Origin: an uncultured Acinetobacter sp.
GTDB lineage: Bacteria; Pseudomonadota; Gammaproteobacteria; Pseudomonadales; Moraxellaceae
Direction: 5' to 3'
NCBI GenBank assembly: GCA_900766635.1
Contig: CAAFWA010000155.1
Span: 1-7,666, forward strand
Length of the DNA stretch: 7,666 nt
Part shown: positions 1 through 5,988 of the stretch, one piece after another
How the letters are laid out: every line of letters begins with the position of its first letter
Position numbering within the stretch: the stretch's first letter is position 1
Notes under the pieces: generated by a model
Seen by the model: the letters and a program-made list of their open reading frames with translations, nothing else
Told to the model about the DNA's origin: nothing
Database searches by the model: none
Position numbers and translations under genes: made by a program

Positions 1-65
1 TCAGTTGGTAGAGCAGTAGACTTTTAATCTATTGGTCCCGCGTTCGAGTCGCGGACGACCCACCA
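1..65 (+). tRNA. tRNA-Lys(UUU), 5' end cut by window edge
   Basis: This is the 3' part of a lysine tRNA. It starts inside the D arm at about tRNA position 12, so roughly 11 bases including the 5' acceptor strand lie outside the window. The anticodon loop reads CTTTTAA with anticodon TTT at 23-25. The T arm contains GTTCGAG, and the 3' acceptor strand ACGACCC is followed by A and an encoded CCA ending at 65. All 65 bases are identical to the complete copy at 110-174, so the two genes look like a tandem duplication or a maintained pair in one transcript. A 33-bp spacer separates them. Confidence 0.95.
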
Positions 66-98
66 TTTCAACCCAGATCACATCGCTTCATCTTGAAT

Positions 99-174
99 GG
101 GTCGTTAGCTCAGTTGGTAGAGCAGTAGACTTTTAATCTATTGGTCCCGCGTTCGAGTCGCGGACGACCCACCA
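99..174 (+). tRNA. tRNA-Lys(UUU), complete
   Basis: This is a complete 76-base tRNA with an encoded CCA. The acceptor strands GGGTCGT (99-105) and ACGACCC (164-170) pair perfectly. The D stem is GCTC/GAGC. The anticodon stem GTAGA/TCTAT pairs with one G-T wobble around the loop CTTTTAA, giving anticodon TTT at 132-134, which reads lysine codons AAA and AAG. The T arm has the GTTCGAG loop sequence. The discriminator is A171 and CCA is 172-174. No separate promoter is visible in the 33-bp spacer, so it is probably processed from a transcript shared with the copy at 1-65. Confidence 0.98.
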
Positions 175-207
175 TTCACATAAAATCAAATTATTTAAAT
201 TTATATC

Positions 208-243
208 AATATTACATCGGTAATGTTGAGGTTTTTCGTTTTT
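208..243 (+). terminator. possible weak terminator after the tRNA-Lys pair
   Basis: An 8-bp hairpin (AATATTAC and GTAATGTT, one G-T wobble, loop ATCG) spans 208-227. It is followed by two T runs at 232-236 and 239-243. The stem is AT-rich and the first T run begins four bases after the stem, so this is weaker than the other terminators here. It is the only candidate between the tRNAs and the stop codon of the convergent lipoprotein gene at 249. Confidence 0.35.
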
Positions 244-248
244 AAAAT

Positions 249-845
249 TCATTCAATTTTAACCAACTTATAGGCTTGCATCGGTAATGGATGCCCTTGT
301 TCAAAATATTTACGATTGGTTTCTGTTGCGTGGGCAATTTTATCTAAATCCATAATGATATTCCCCTCCACATCAATATCATAAAAGAACTCAACCCCAC
401 TAGCACGATGTAAAATAATCTGATGCGTATCTGCATCATACGACCAAGCATCTTTTCGATATTTGTTTTCTGAATCAAAGGTAATCCGACCTAAATGAAT
501 AATACTGCGATGTGCAGTCCCATCATCTAACAAGCTAATCATAAAATCGGCCGTTCCTTGTTCACAATGCGCAAAACGATCTTCACAGCTCATCACCACT
601 TTGTAACGACCAATATAAGGCAGAGCTTGAGGCGCGACTTGACGTGTACTTTCACGATTTCTTGCAGGTGGAACAACTTGGGTTGCAATTTGGCGAAGCT
701 TTTGCCCCTCTACTTGCTCTGCAATTTTTTGACTCAAGTCAGGATCATTAATCGGATCTAAATGTGCATAGTTTTGCTCACAACCCGATAGTGCTAAAAC
801 CACTAAACTTACAATGATGCTTAAATGAGGTATTTTAGCTAGCAC
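249..845 (-). CDS. small outer-membrane lipoprotein, weakly NlpE-like, GTG start
   Basis: This encodes a 198-residue lipoprotein of uncertain function. The frame is open up to a TTG at 932, but I choose the GTG at 845. It has an AAGGGA Shine-Dalgarno six bases upstream (852-857), and it gives a compact signal peptide of 21 residues with lipobox LSGC and lipidated Cys22. The longer start would put about 29 charged residues ahead of the signal. Residue +2 is Glu, not Asp, so sorting to the outer membrane is expected. Residues 23-75 look like a polar, helical or disordered tether. Residues 77-198 look like a compact beta barrel with alternating strands and a Cys pair at 87 and 94 (CEDRFAHC). The order of strands, the LLDDGTA turn (105-111) and the C-terminal YKLVKIE recall the NlpE N-terminal barrel, but this is similarity of pattern only. 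The gene is divergent from pspC and convergent with the tRNAs. Confidence 0.8.
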   Translation of the reverse strand: MLAKIPHLSIIVSLVVLALSGCEQNYAHLDPINDPDLSQKIAEQVEGQKLRQIATQVVPPARNRESTRQVAPQALPYIGRYKVVMSCEDRFAHCEQGTADFMISLLDDGTAHRSIIHLGRITFDSENKYRKDAWSYDADTHQIILHRASGVEFFYDIDVEGNIIMDLDKIAHATETNRKYFEQGHPLPMQAYKLVKIE

Positions 846-851
846 TCGAAT

Positions 852-857
852 TCCCTT
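852..857 (-). promoter_or_regulatory. ribosome-binding site that decides the GTG start
   Basis: On the minus strand AAGGGA lies six bases before GTG (845-843). No ATG exists in frame upstream of the signal peptide, and the only other initiator seen, TTG at 932, has no comparable site. This places the start at 845. Confidence 0.65.
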
Positions 858-994
858 ACCCTCTGCTTTATGTCTATCATTGACCTTTTTTTGGGTCCAA
901 ACGATTAAATGTTTTTTATTGATAAAAAACAAAGCAATATTTTATGAAAGATTAATTTATCTATTACATCATTATTTACATAAATTAACTATTT

Positions 995-1015
995 TTTAAA
1001 GCATAATGCTTTAAA
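995..1015. promoter_or_regulatory. perfect palindrome, candidate operator
   Basis: Arms TTTAAAGCAT and ATGCTTTAAA are exact reverse complements around a single A, giving a 21-bp perfect dyad. It lies in the 236-bp region between the divergent lipoprotein and pspC, and it ends 20 bp before the TATAAT at 1036-1041, so it overlaps where a -35 would fall. A one-base loop makes a stable RNA hairpin unlikely, and no T run follows directly on the plus strand. A protein-binding site is therefore the better reading. It resembles neither a Fur nor a Zur box, and the regulator is unknown. Confidence 0.5.
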
Positions 1016-1041
1016 CCGCTTCTTCTTCCCCTCATTATAAT
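1010..1041 (+). promoter_or_regulatory. putative pspC promoter
   Basis: A perfect -10 hexamer TATAAT is at 1036-1041. The best -35-like hexamers, TTTAAA (1010-1015) or TAAACC (1012-1017), are poor, with 20- or 18-bp spacers, and overlap the right arm of the palindrome. A good -10 with a weak -35 would fit a promoter that needs an activator or is controlled at the palindrome. The distance to the ATG is about 40 bases. Confidence 0.45.
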
Positions 1042-1081
1042 TAAACACTATATTTTTTAATCCTGTTTTAAGGAGACTTCG

Positions 1082-1318
1082 ATGGCCAATCTTGGTTTAT
1101 ACCGCTCAGCACGCTCAAATATGATTGCAGGTGTGATGGGAGGTATTGCTGAACGTTTTGGTTGGAATGCTAATTTACTTCGTATCATTTTCATATTGCT
1201 CTCTATCATGAGTGCTGCTTTTCCAGGAATTTTAGTCTATTTAGTGCTTTGGTTAGTGATGCCAAAATATCATCCAAATACATCATCGATGCGTAATGTC
1301 TATGACATAAAAAAATAG
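1082..1318 (+). CDS. pspC: PspC-domain inner-membrane protein
   Basis: This 78-residue protein consists almost entirely of one PspC domain. Residues 4-60 show the family pattern: an N-terminal LYRS segment, then GVMGGIAERFGWN (17-29), then LLRIIFILLS leading into a hydrophobic stretch to VLWLVMP at 61. Residues 32-60 form one long or two short membrane segments. The short polar tail (62-78) is all that remains of the C-terminal region found in longer members such as the E. coli protein of about 119 residues. PspC-family proteins act at the inner membrane in the phage-shock/envelope-stress response. No pspA, pspB or pspF is in the window, so this is a stand-alone PspC and need not be part of a classical Psp switch. 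The start is supported by AAGGAG at 1070-1075, six bases before the ATG. It is monocistronic, with a terminator at 1372. Confidence 0.88.
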   Translation: MANLGLYRSARSNMIAGVMGGIAERFGWNANLLRIIFILLSIMSAAFPGILVYLVLWLVMPKYHPNTSSMRNVYDIKK

Positions 1319-1371
1319 GTGATTCTTTAATTGCATGAGATAAGCTTTTTTTATTTCTATATGTAAATTTT

Positions 1372-1397
1372 AAGCTCCTCCTTGTAGGAGCTTTTTT
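1372..1397 (+). terminator. rho-independent terminator of pspC
   Basis: The 8-bp stem AAGCTCCT/AGGAGCTT (1372-1379 with 1386-1393) has a six-base loop and ends in a run of six T (1392-1397). It lies 54 bases past the pspC stop codon. It insulates the autotransporter from pspC transcription. Confidence 0.85.
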
Positions 1398-1504
1398 ATA
1401 TTTAAAACTTGCCTTGAGCTATGGTTATTTAAAAAACATGAATACTCATAATGATGTATGTAGTTTATTTTATTTATGTATTAATGAATATTTCACTTAA
1501 TCAT

Positions 1505-1545
1505 CCTATCACTTTACATTTGAGCTCAATCCCTATCACATTTAC
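1505..1545. repeat. direct repeat flanking a palindrome upstream of the autotransporter
   Basis: CCTATCACTTTAC (1505-1517) recurs 27 bp downstream as CCTATCACATTTAC (1532-1545), with one inserted A. Centred between them is the perfect 10-bp palindrome TTGAGCTCAA (1520-1529), whose first six bases form the proposed -35 of the autotransporter promoter. The arrangement is what a regulator binding site around a promoter would look like, but no known consensus was recognised. Confidence 0.4.
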
Positions 1546-1548
1546 AAA
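1520..1548 (+). promoter_or_regulatory. putative autotransporter promoter
   Basis: TTGAGC (1520-1525) and TACAAA (1543-1548) are separated by exactly 17 bp, giving an expected start near 1555 and a leader of about 45 bases. Matches to the consensus hexamers are moderate (four of six each). The rest of 1398-1599 is very AT-rich and shows no gene. The ribosome-binding site before the ATG at 1600 is weak: ACGAG at 1586-1590, nine bases away. Confidence 0.4.
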
Positions 1549-1599
1549 AAGATAAAAAAATGTTAATTATGTCGCAAATTCTTTGACGAGATAATAACA

Positions 1600-4500
1600 A
1601 TGAATCGGGTCTTTAAAAATGTATTTAACAAAGCGACAGGGATGTATGTCGTGGCCTCTGAACATGCACGTGGCCCTAGTAAAAGTCGCACCTCACATAA
1701 TCTTCATTTAGCTCTCGCGACTGTACTGTGCTTTGGGACTTCAAGTGCGCATGCCGTTATTTTAGAAAATAATATTGTGAAAGTGTCTGTGGCTAATGAT
1801 GGTACTTTAGGTTCCGGTACCACCAACAATGTAGGCATGCAATATGATCGTCAAGAGAGTGGGGTTTTTGGAAATGATTATTTAACTCCAGGTACCCCTT
1901 GGCAAATGTTTTCAGTTTACACAGACCAAACCGAATTACAGGCCAATATCAATGATGACTCGCGAGGTCAGTATGGCGAAGATAGTTTTACGACAATCTC
2001 TGGCCCTTCAGCGCCTACAGGCGATGCAAGTCAAGGGCAGCAAAGTACTCTTTGGAAAGGCCAATATAGTCAAGATGGCCAAGTCTATTACACCATTCAA
2101 AATGAATATAGCATTGACAGAAGTATACATGGTGTTGCCGTAGAAACAACAATTACAGCAAATCAAGATTTAACAGGTGTCAAGTTTGCAACAGCCATCG
2201 ATCCCGATCCTGATGGTACACAGTTTGCAACTTATAATGTTCGTGGTAATGAAACACTAGGAACTGACTATACAGCAGAAAATTGGATTTATGCGACGGG
2301 TCTAAATACTGACAATATGTTAGGTATTTATTCTACATCAAGCTATACCCATAATACATCCATTGCAAATCGATGGGCTTTTTCACCAAATGTTTATTTA
2401 GCTGGTGATGAATATGATCCACAAGGAGATTTTGCCATTGGCATGGGCTTTGATATTGGTGACTTAAAAGCCAATGACTCAGCTATTATTGATTATGCTT
2501 ATATTTTTGGTTTTCCTACCACTCCCCCTGTGACACCGCCTAAAGAAGAATGGACCACAATTGATTTACGGGAGAGTTACTATCAAAGTACCAAACTCAA
2601 TACAGGTGCTTACAATCCAAAATTAGGCGTAAATGTACGCCCAATCTTTGAGGGTGGTACTTTAAAAATCGATCAAACGCCAGACACAGGTTTTTATATC
2701 AATGATTTTACCATCAATCATTTAGGCGGGCGCATTGATACGAATGGTAAAGAGAGCCGTTATAAGGGCGTATTTAGCAATGCTGCGGGTACAGATCAAT
2801 CTGGTAATTTCTACATTTCTGACTCGACCAATTCTAACTCGATCAATCCTGACCTGACCTCTCAAAAGGCTCGTGTGGTGTTTGAAGGTCAAAACACCTA
2901 TACAGGTCAAACCATCATTGAAAATGCCACGTTAGCACTCAAAGCAGAGGGAGATCTGCGCTATAGCAGTGGGGTGCATTTAGATCATGCAGTTGCACGC
3001 TTTGAAATTTCAGACTTGAAAAATCAAGCCACTCAAATTCAAGATTTAAGCAGTACTGCAGGTACAGTATTTACTGGAGAGAAAGTACTCATTGCAGGTA
3101 CCGAACGTGATACGACATTTGCAGGTCAATTCACAGGTCAAGGTGGCTATGACAAAGTTGGTACAGGTACGCAGCATATTACAGGCCAAAGCCAAGACTT
3201 TAAAGGTATCACCAATATTGTAGAAGGAACCTTACGTGTTGATGGTTTGCTTAATAACCAAGCCTTAAATGTACTCGATGCTGCGACTTTAAGTGGTCAA
3301 GGTTTTGTCGGTGGCATAGTGACAGGTCAAGCTGGTTCGTTTATTGATCCAAATGGTCGTAATTTTGGTCGTTTAACCTTAATGAATGATTATATAGGTC
3401 AAGCAGATTCTAACATCCTCATTCAAACGGTACTTGGCGATGACAACAGTCAAACCGATGTGCTTGCCATTCAAGGCAATACCTCAGGCACAGCCACAGT
3501 ACAAGTTGAAAATATGGGGGGCCAAGGTGATTATACTCAACAAGGCATTAAAGTTATTGATGTAGATGGGCAATCCAATGCCAAATTTACCCTTGCTGAT
3601 GGTCCAATTAAAGTCAATGCCTTTGAATATAACCTTTTACAACATAGCCCTGCTGATCCAGATGATGGCGATTGGTATTTATACAGTACCTACCGTGCAG
3701 GCATTGGTAACTATATTTCTACGTTATCTTCAAACATTGAGACAGGTCTAACGACAATCGCATCGTTGTATCAACGTATTGGTAGTCCATATGAGCCTGA
3801 TGTCAACTATAAAACCACATGGGGGCGCTTACTTGGCAACAGCATCAATAAAAATGGCGAAAAGCAATTTGACTATAACCAATACAGTATGGGTTATCAG
3901 TTAGGTGGTGAATTCTTGGCAATTGAAAAGCCAACATCTAATCATCGTTTTGGTTTGATGAATCATTTTATTCATGCCAATGCCAAAACTTATGATAATG
4001 AGCGTTTAGCCTTAGGTTTAGACCACCAAAATAGTTCAATTGATACCGACAGTTTTGGTTTTGGTGCTTACTACACTGCAACCTTTAACAATAATCTGTA
4101 TTTAGATCTTGTAACACAAATGAACTACATCAGTAATTCAATTGAAGTTGCGGCAGAACCAGATTTCACATGGGAAGCATGGCAAAGTGCTACTTCGGTC
4201 GAATTAGGTCGTTCATTTAATTTAAGCCCACAAACCAAACTCGAACCGCAAGCGCAAGTCTCTTATATCTATACTACCTATCAAGATGCACAAGATGCTT
4301 ACTCTAAGGTTCTTGCAGATAGTACTAGTAGTGTGATTGCTCGTTTAGGTACACAGCTCAACCATCACTTTAACTATAAACAGCGTCCAGCGATGTTCTA
4401 TGGCTTAGTTAACTACAAGCATGAGTTTGCCCCTGATCATGAATTACGTCTTGTTTCACTCACCGATAACTCAGAAATTCACTTAACTGAGAGCTATGAA

Positions 4501-4644
4501 GAAGGTTCAATTGAAGCGGGCTTAGGCGTTCAAGTGCAGTTAGAAAATTTATATTATGTTTATGGTGATGTCCGCCATAGCACTGATGTCCAAGGTGAGG
4601 GTGACCAAACACAAATTACCCTTGGGATTAAAGGTCGTTTCTAA
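1600..4644 (+). CDS. type V autotransporter with extended signal peptide and beta-helix passenger
   Basis: This is a complete 1014-residue classical (type Va) autotransporter exported to the outer membrane. Residues 1-30 form an extended signal peptide region (NRVFKNVFNKATGMYVVASE), then a hydrophobic core 35-47 and a likely cleavage after AHA at 52; the ESPR starting at Met1 fixes the start. Residues 53-304 are a separate beta-rich domain with a DPDPDG loop (201-206). A PTTPPVTPPKEEW linker (306-318) leads to a beta-helix passenger. Residues 424-451 and 514-552 resemble autotransporter-associated beta-strand repeats. Residues 613-696, ending in DWYLYS, resemble the pertactin-like segment just before the barrel. 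A helix at about 705-727 precedes the barrel (about 735-1014), which ends in the outer-membrane signature KGRF with a terminal Phe. I saw no serine-protease or GDSL-esterase motif, so an adhesin or biofilm role is more likely than an enzyme, but the ligand is unknown. It is monocistronic, with its own promoter region and terminator. Confidence 0.93.
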   Translation: MNRVFKNVFNKATGMYVVASEHARGPSKSRTSHNLHLALATVLCFGTSSAHAVILENNIVKVSVANDGTLGSGTTNNVGMQYDRQESGVFGNDYLTPGTPWQMFSVYTDQTELQANINDDSRGQYGEDSFTTISGPSAPTGDASQGQQSTLWKGQYSQDGQVYYTIQNEYSIDRSIHGVAVETTITANQDLTGVKFATAIDPDPDGTQFATYNVRGNETLGTDYTAENWIYATGLNTDNMLGIYSTSSYTHNTSIANRWAFSPNVYLAGDEYDPQGDFAIGMGFDIGDLKANDSAIIDYAYIFGFPTTPPVTPPKEEWTTIDLRESYYQSTKLNTGAYNPKLGVNVRPIFEGGTLKIDQTPDTGFYINDFTINHLGGRIDTNGKESRYKGVFSNAAGTDQSGNFYISDSTNSNSINPDLTSQKARVVFEGQNTYTGQTIIENATLALKAEGDLRYSSGVHLDHAVARFEISDLKNQATQIQDLSSTAGTVFTGEKVLIAGTERDTTFAGQFTGQGGYDKVGTGTQHITGQSQDFKGITNIVEGTLRVDGLLNNQALNVLDAATLSGQGFVGGIVTGQAGSFIDPNGRNFGRLTLMNDYIGQADSNILIQTVLGDDNSQTDVLAIQGNTSGTATVQVENMGGQGDYTQQGIKVIDVDGQSNAKFTLADGPIKVNAFEYNLLQHSPADPDDGDWYLYSTYRAGIGNYISTLSSNIETGLTTIASLYQRIGSPYEPDVNYKTTWGRLLGNSINKNGEKQFDYNQYSMGYQLGGEFLAIEKPTSNHRFGLMNHFIHANAKTYDNERLALGLDHQNSSIDTDSFGFGAYYTATFNNNLYLDLVTQMNYISNSIEVAAEPDFTWEAWQSATSVELGRSFNLSPQTKLEPQAQVSYIYTTYQDAQDAYSKVLADSTSSVIARLGTQLNHHFNYKQRPAMFYGLVNYKHEFAPDHELRLVSLTDNSEIHLTESYEEGSIEAGLGVQVQLENLYYVYGDVRHSTDVQGEGDQTQITLGIKGRF

Positions 4645-4673
4645 ACATGATGCTTGATCACTGTGTTTAACAT

Positions 4674-4703
4674 AAAAAAATGCTGCCTTGGCAGCATTTT
4701 TTT
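4674..4703. terminator. bidirectional terminator between convergent genes
   Basis: Stem TGCTGC/GCAGCA with loop CTTG (4681-4696) is flanked by seven A (4674-4680) and seven T (4697-4703). The symmetry gives a T tail on both strands, so it can end the autotransporter transcript (stop codon at 4642-4644) and the convergent lipoprotein transcript (stop codon at 4716-4718). Confidence 0.92.
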
Positions 4704-4715
4704 ATCGCGTTTAGT

Positions 4716-5894
4716 TTACTTTAACCATGCCAACTGTTGAGGTGTAGTATTAAGTTGAATGGTTTGGGTAATTTTTCCTTGCGTTAAATCAATTTGATAA
4801 ATGGATTGTTGAACAGCATCATTAATAAATAGCTGATCTAACTTGCCATGCATAGCCAATTGCGCTTGAGCAATCGCACTTGACTCCGATGTAAAGATCG
4901 GTAAGATCTTGATCACTTGCCATGTGGTGCTATCTAAAATATGTAAGCGACCTTGGTCATCTAAAATGACAAAATATTGACCACTGGTACTAAAACTTTG
5001 TTTTAAGCGTTTTACTGTGTCTTGGTTGGTCCATGCCACCCAATCTGCCTGTTGATTACGTGGGTCAACAATCAATAAGTCTTGTTGACTAGATGCAATG
5101 GCAACTAAATCTTGAACTTTTTCATGACCTAATAAGGTGCCAATCCGTGCATCGGTTGGGATTTTGCTGTCGATAAAGCTTTGCCCTTTTTGCTCAACCA
5201 ACAAGACCCCATCTTGGCAACCAAAGGCCGTGAAGTTTTGGTTAGAAGCAGCCCCATGTAGCCCTAAACATGGCTGTGTTAAGGTTTGTTCGACATGGTA
5301 ATGATTACCGTGTTGTAAATAACTTTTCACCATACTGAGCTGTTCTGCCCCCTCTGGTAAATAACTACTTAGCACTAACTCACCACGCGGTTCAGCAACA
5401 CCATGATGCTTATAGGGCAAACGCTGCGAGCTCACAGAACCATTGGCAATATCTTGGTCGGTAAAGACATCGAATTTAGAGCTTTCGCTGTCATTGCCAT
5501 CATAAAATACCGCTGCTTGACCATTAAAATCACGATAATGTGTAGGTGCTGCACCGTATAAACGATAATTTAACAGACCACCTTGGGCAGCACTGGCAAA
5601 ACTGACCTCACCTGTCACGCGATCCATTAACACTGCATAACCATAACTTGGACTGCTATAGGTGGCCAATGGCAATTGTTTTAATGCAGTATTTACAATC
5701 GTTTTGTGCTGATTTAAATCATATAGCGATAAGGCTGCACGTTCGTTGTCCTGACTCACAACCGCTAAATACCCCTGACTTTGCTCAGGATTTGGTGGAG
5801 TTTGTCCACTTGGTTCACTTGAAGAACCTCCCCCACCGCAGGCTGTTAATAATGTACCTAGCGTAATCAAGCCCATTAAACGTAATGTTTGCAT
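4716..5894 (-). CDS. AztD-like beta-propeller lipoprotein, probable zinc metallochaperone
   Basis: This 392-residue lipoprotein has an 18-residue signal ending in lipobox LTAC (Cys19), then a Gly/Ser/Pro-rich tether (20-40). Residues 41-390 look like a beta propeller made of repeated blades, for example LSLYDL (56-61), LLIVDPRN (273-280), LHILDSTTW (317-325) and IYQIDLTQG (365-373). His and Cys motifs HHGVAEPRG (163-171), CLGLHGAA (209-216) and FGCQDG (224-229), plus H119 near an AVFYDG turn (128-133), recall AztD, the periplasmic protein that passes zinc to the AztABC importer. This is recognition of pattern, not a search. A Zur-like box over its promoter supports zinc independently. The frame is open to an ATG at 5945, but that lies upstream of the proposed -10. 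I choose the second of two adjacent ATGs (5897 and 5894), as GAGG sits five bases before 5894. Lipid anchoring would differ from soluble AztD. No AztABC or ZnuABC gene is in the window. Confidence 0.85.
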   Translation of the reverse strand: MQTLRLMGLITLGTLLTACGGGGSSSEPSGQTPPNPEQSQGYLAVVSQDNERAALSLYDLNQHKTIVNTALKQLPLATYSSPSYGYAVLMDRVTGEVSFASAAQGGLLNYRLYGAAPTHYRDFNGQAAVFYDGNDSESSKFDVFTDQDIANGSVSSQRLPYKHHGVAEPRGELVLSSYLPEGAEQLSMVKSYLQHGNHYHVEQTLTQPCLGLHGAASNQNFTAFGCQDGVLLVEQKGQSFIDSKIPTDARIGTLLGHEKVQDLVAIASSQQDLLIVDPRNQQADWVAWTNQDTVKRLKQSFSTSGQYFVILDDQGRLHILDSTTWQVIKILPIFTSESSAIAQAQLAMHGKLDQLFINDAVQQSIYQIDLTQGKITQTIQLNTTPQQLAWLK

Positions 5895-5923
5895 CATTCC
5901 CTCAATGTGTGTGTTGTAAATTT

Positions 5924-5953
5924 TTGAAACGTTATAACATAACATTTTAGATT
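5924..5953 (+). promoter_or_regulatory. possible second, plus-strand promoter across the Zur-like box
   Basis: TTGAAA (5924-5929) and TAGATT (5948-5953) are 18 bp apart on the plus strand, with the Zur-like dyad filling the spacer. It would start transcription near 5960, toward the tiny ORF at 5989 and glyQ. AT-rich DNA yields such pairs by chance, so this is weak. Confidence 0.25.
5926..5948. promoter_or_regulatory. candidate Zur box (zinc-uptake repressor operator)
   Basis: On the plus strand the halves are GAAACGTTATA and CATAACATTTT around a central A. Against the Zur consensus halves GAAATGTTATA and TATAACATTTC they match 10 of 11 and 9 of 11. The dyad is centred at 5937 and covers the whole -10 and most of the spacer of the promoter reading into the AztD-like gene. 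A bound repressor would therefore block RNA polymerase. The consensus is recalled from the gammaproteobacterial Zur literature, and binding is inferred. Confidence 0.75.
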
Positions 5954-5959
5954 TACCAA
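5931..5959 (-). promoter_or_regulatory. promoter of the AztD-like lipoprotein
   Basis: Read on the minus strand, TTGGTA (5959-5954) and TATAAC (5936-5931) are separated by 17 bp. TATAAC matches the -10 consensus at five of six bases. Transcription would start near 5924, leaving a leader of about 30 bases before the ATG at 5894. The candidate Zur box overlaps it almost entirely, so repression when zinc is plentiful and induction on zinc starvation are expected. Confidence 0.65.
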
Positions 5960-5988
5960 TTTTTCATCTCTTATCGGGAGGTTTGGTG

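Noticed and set aside
66..98. A separate promoter for the second tRNA-Lys
   Set aside because: The 33-bp spacer is too short for a full promoter plus leader and shows no -10-like hexamer.
558..761. Plus-strand ORF of 67 codons
   Set aside because: It lies wholly antisense to the lipoprotein gene, has no convincing ribosome-binding site and encodes no recognisable domain.
2722..2910. Minus-strand ORF of 62 codons inside the autotransporter
   Set aside because: It is a shadow of the real gene on the other strand, with a low-information translation and no initiation signals.
5895..5945. Upstream ATG (5945) extending the AztD-like lipoprotein by 17 residues
   Set aside because: The extension would place hydrophilic residues before the signal peptide and begins upstream of the proposed -10. 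The ATG at 5894 has a Shine-Dalgarno site at a normal distance.
5926..5948. Fur box instead of Zur box
   Set aside because: The Fur consensus is built from GATAAT units. The GTTATAAC core with AAAC/ATTTT flanks fits the Zur pattern much better.
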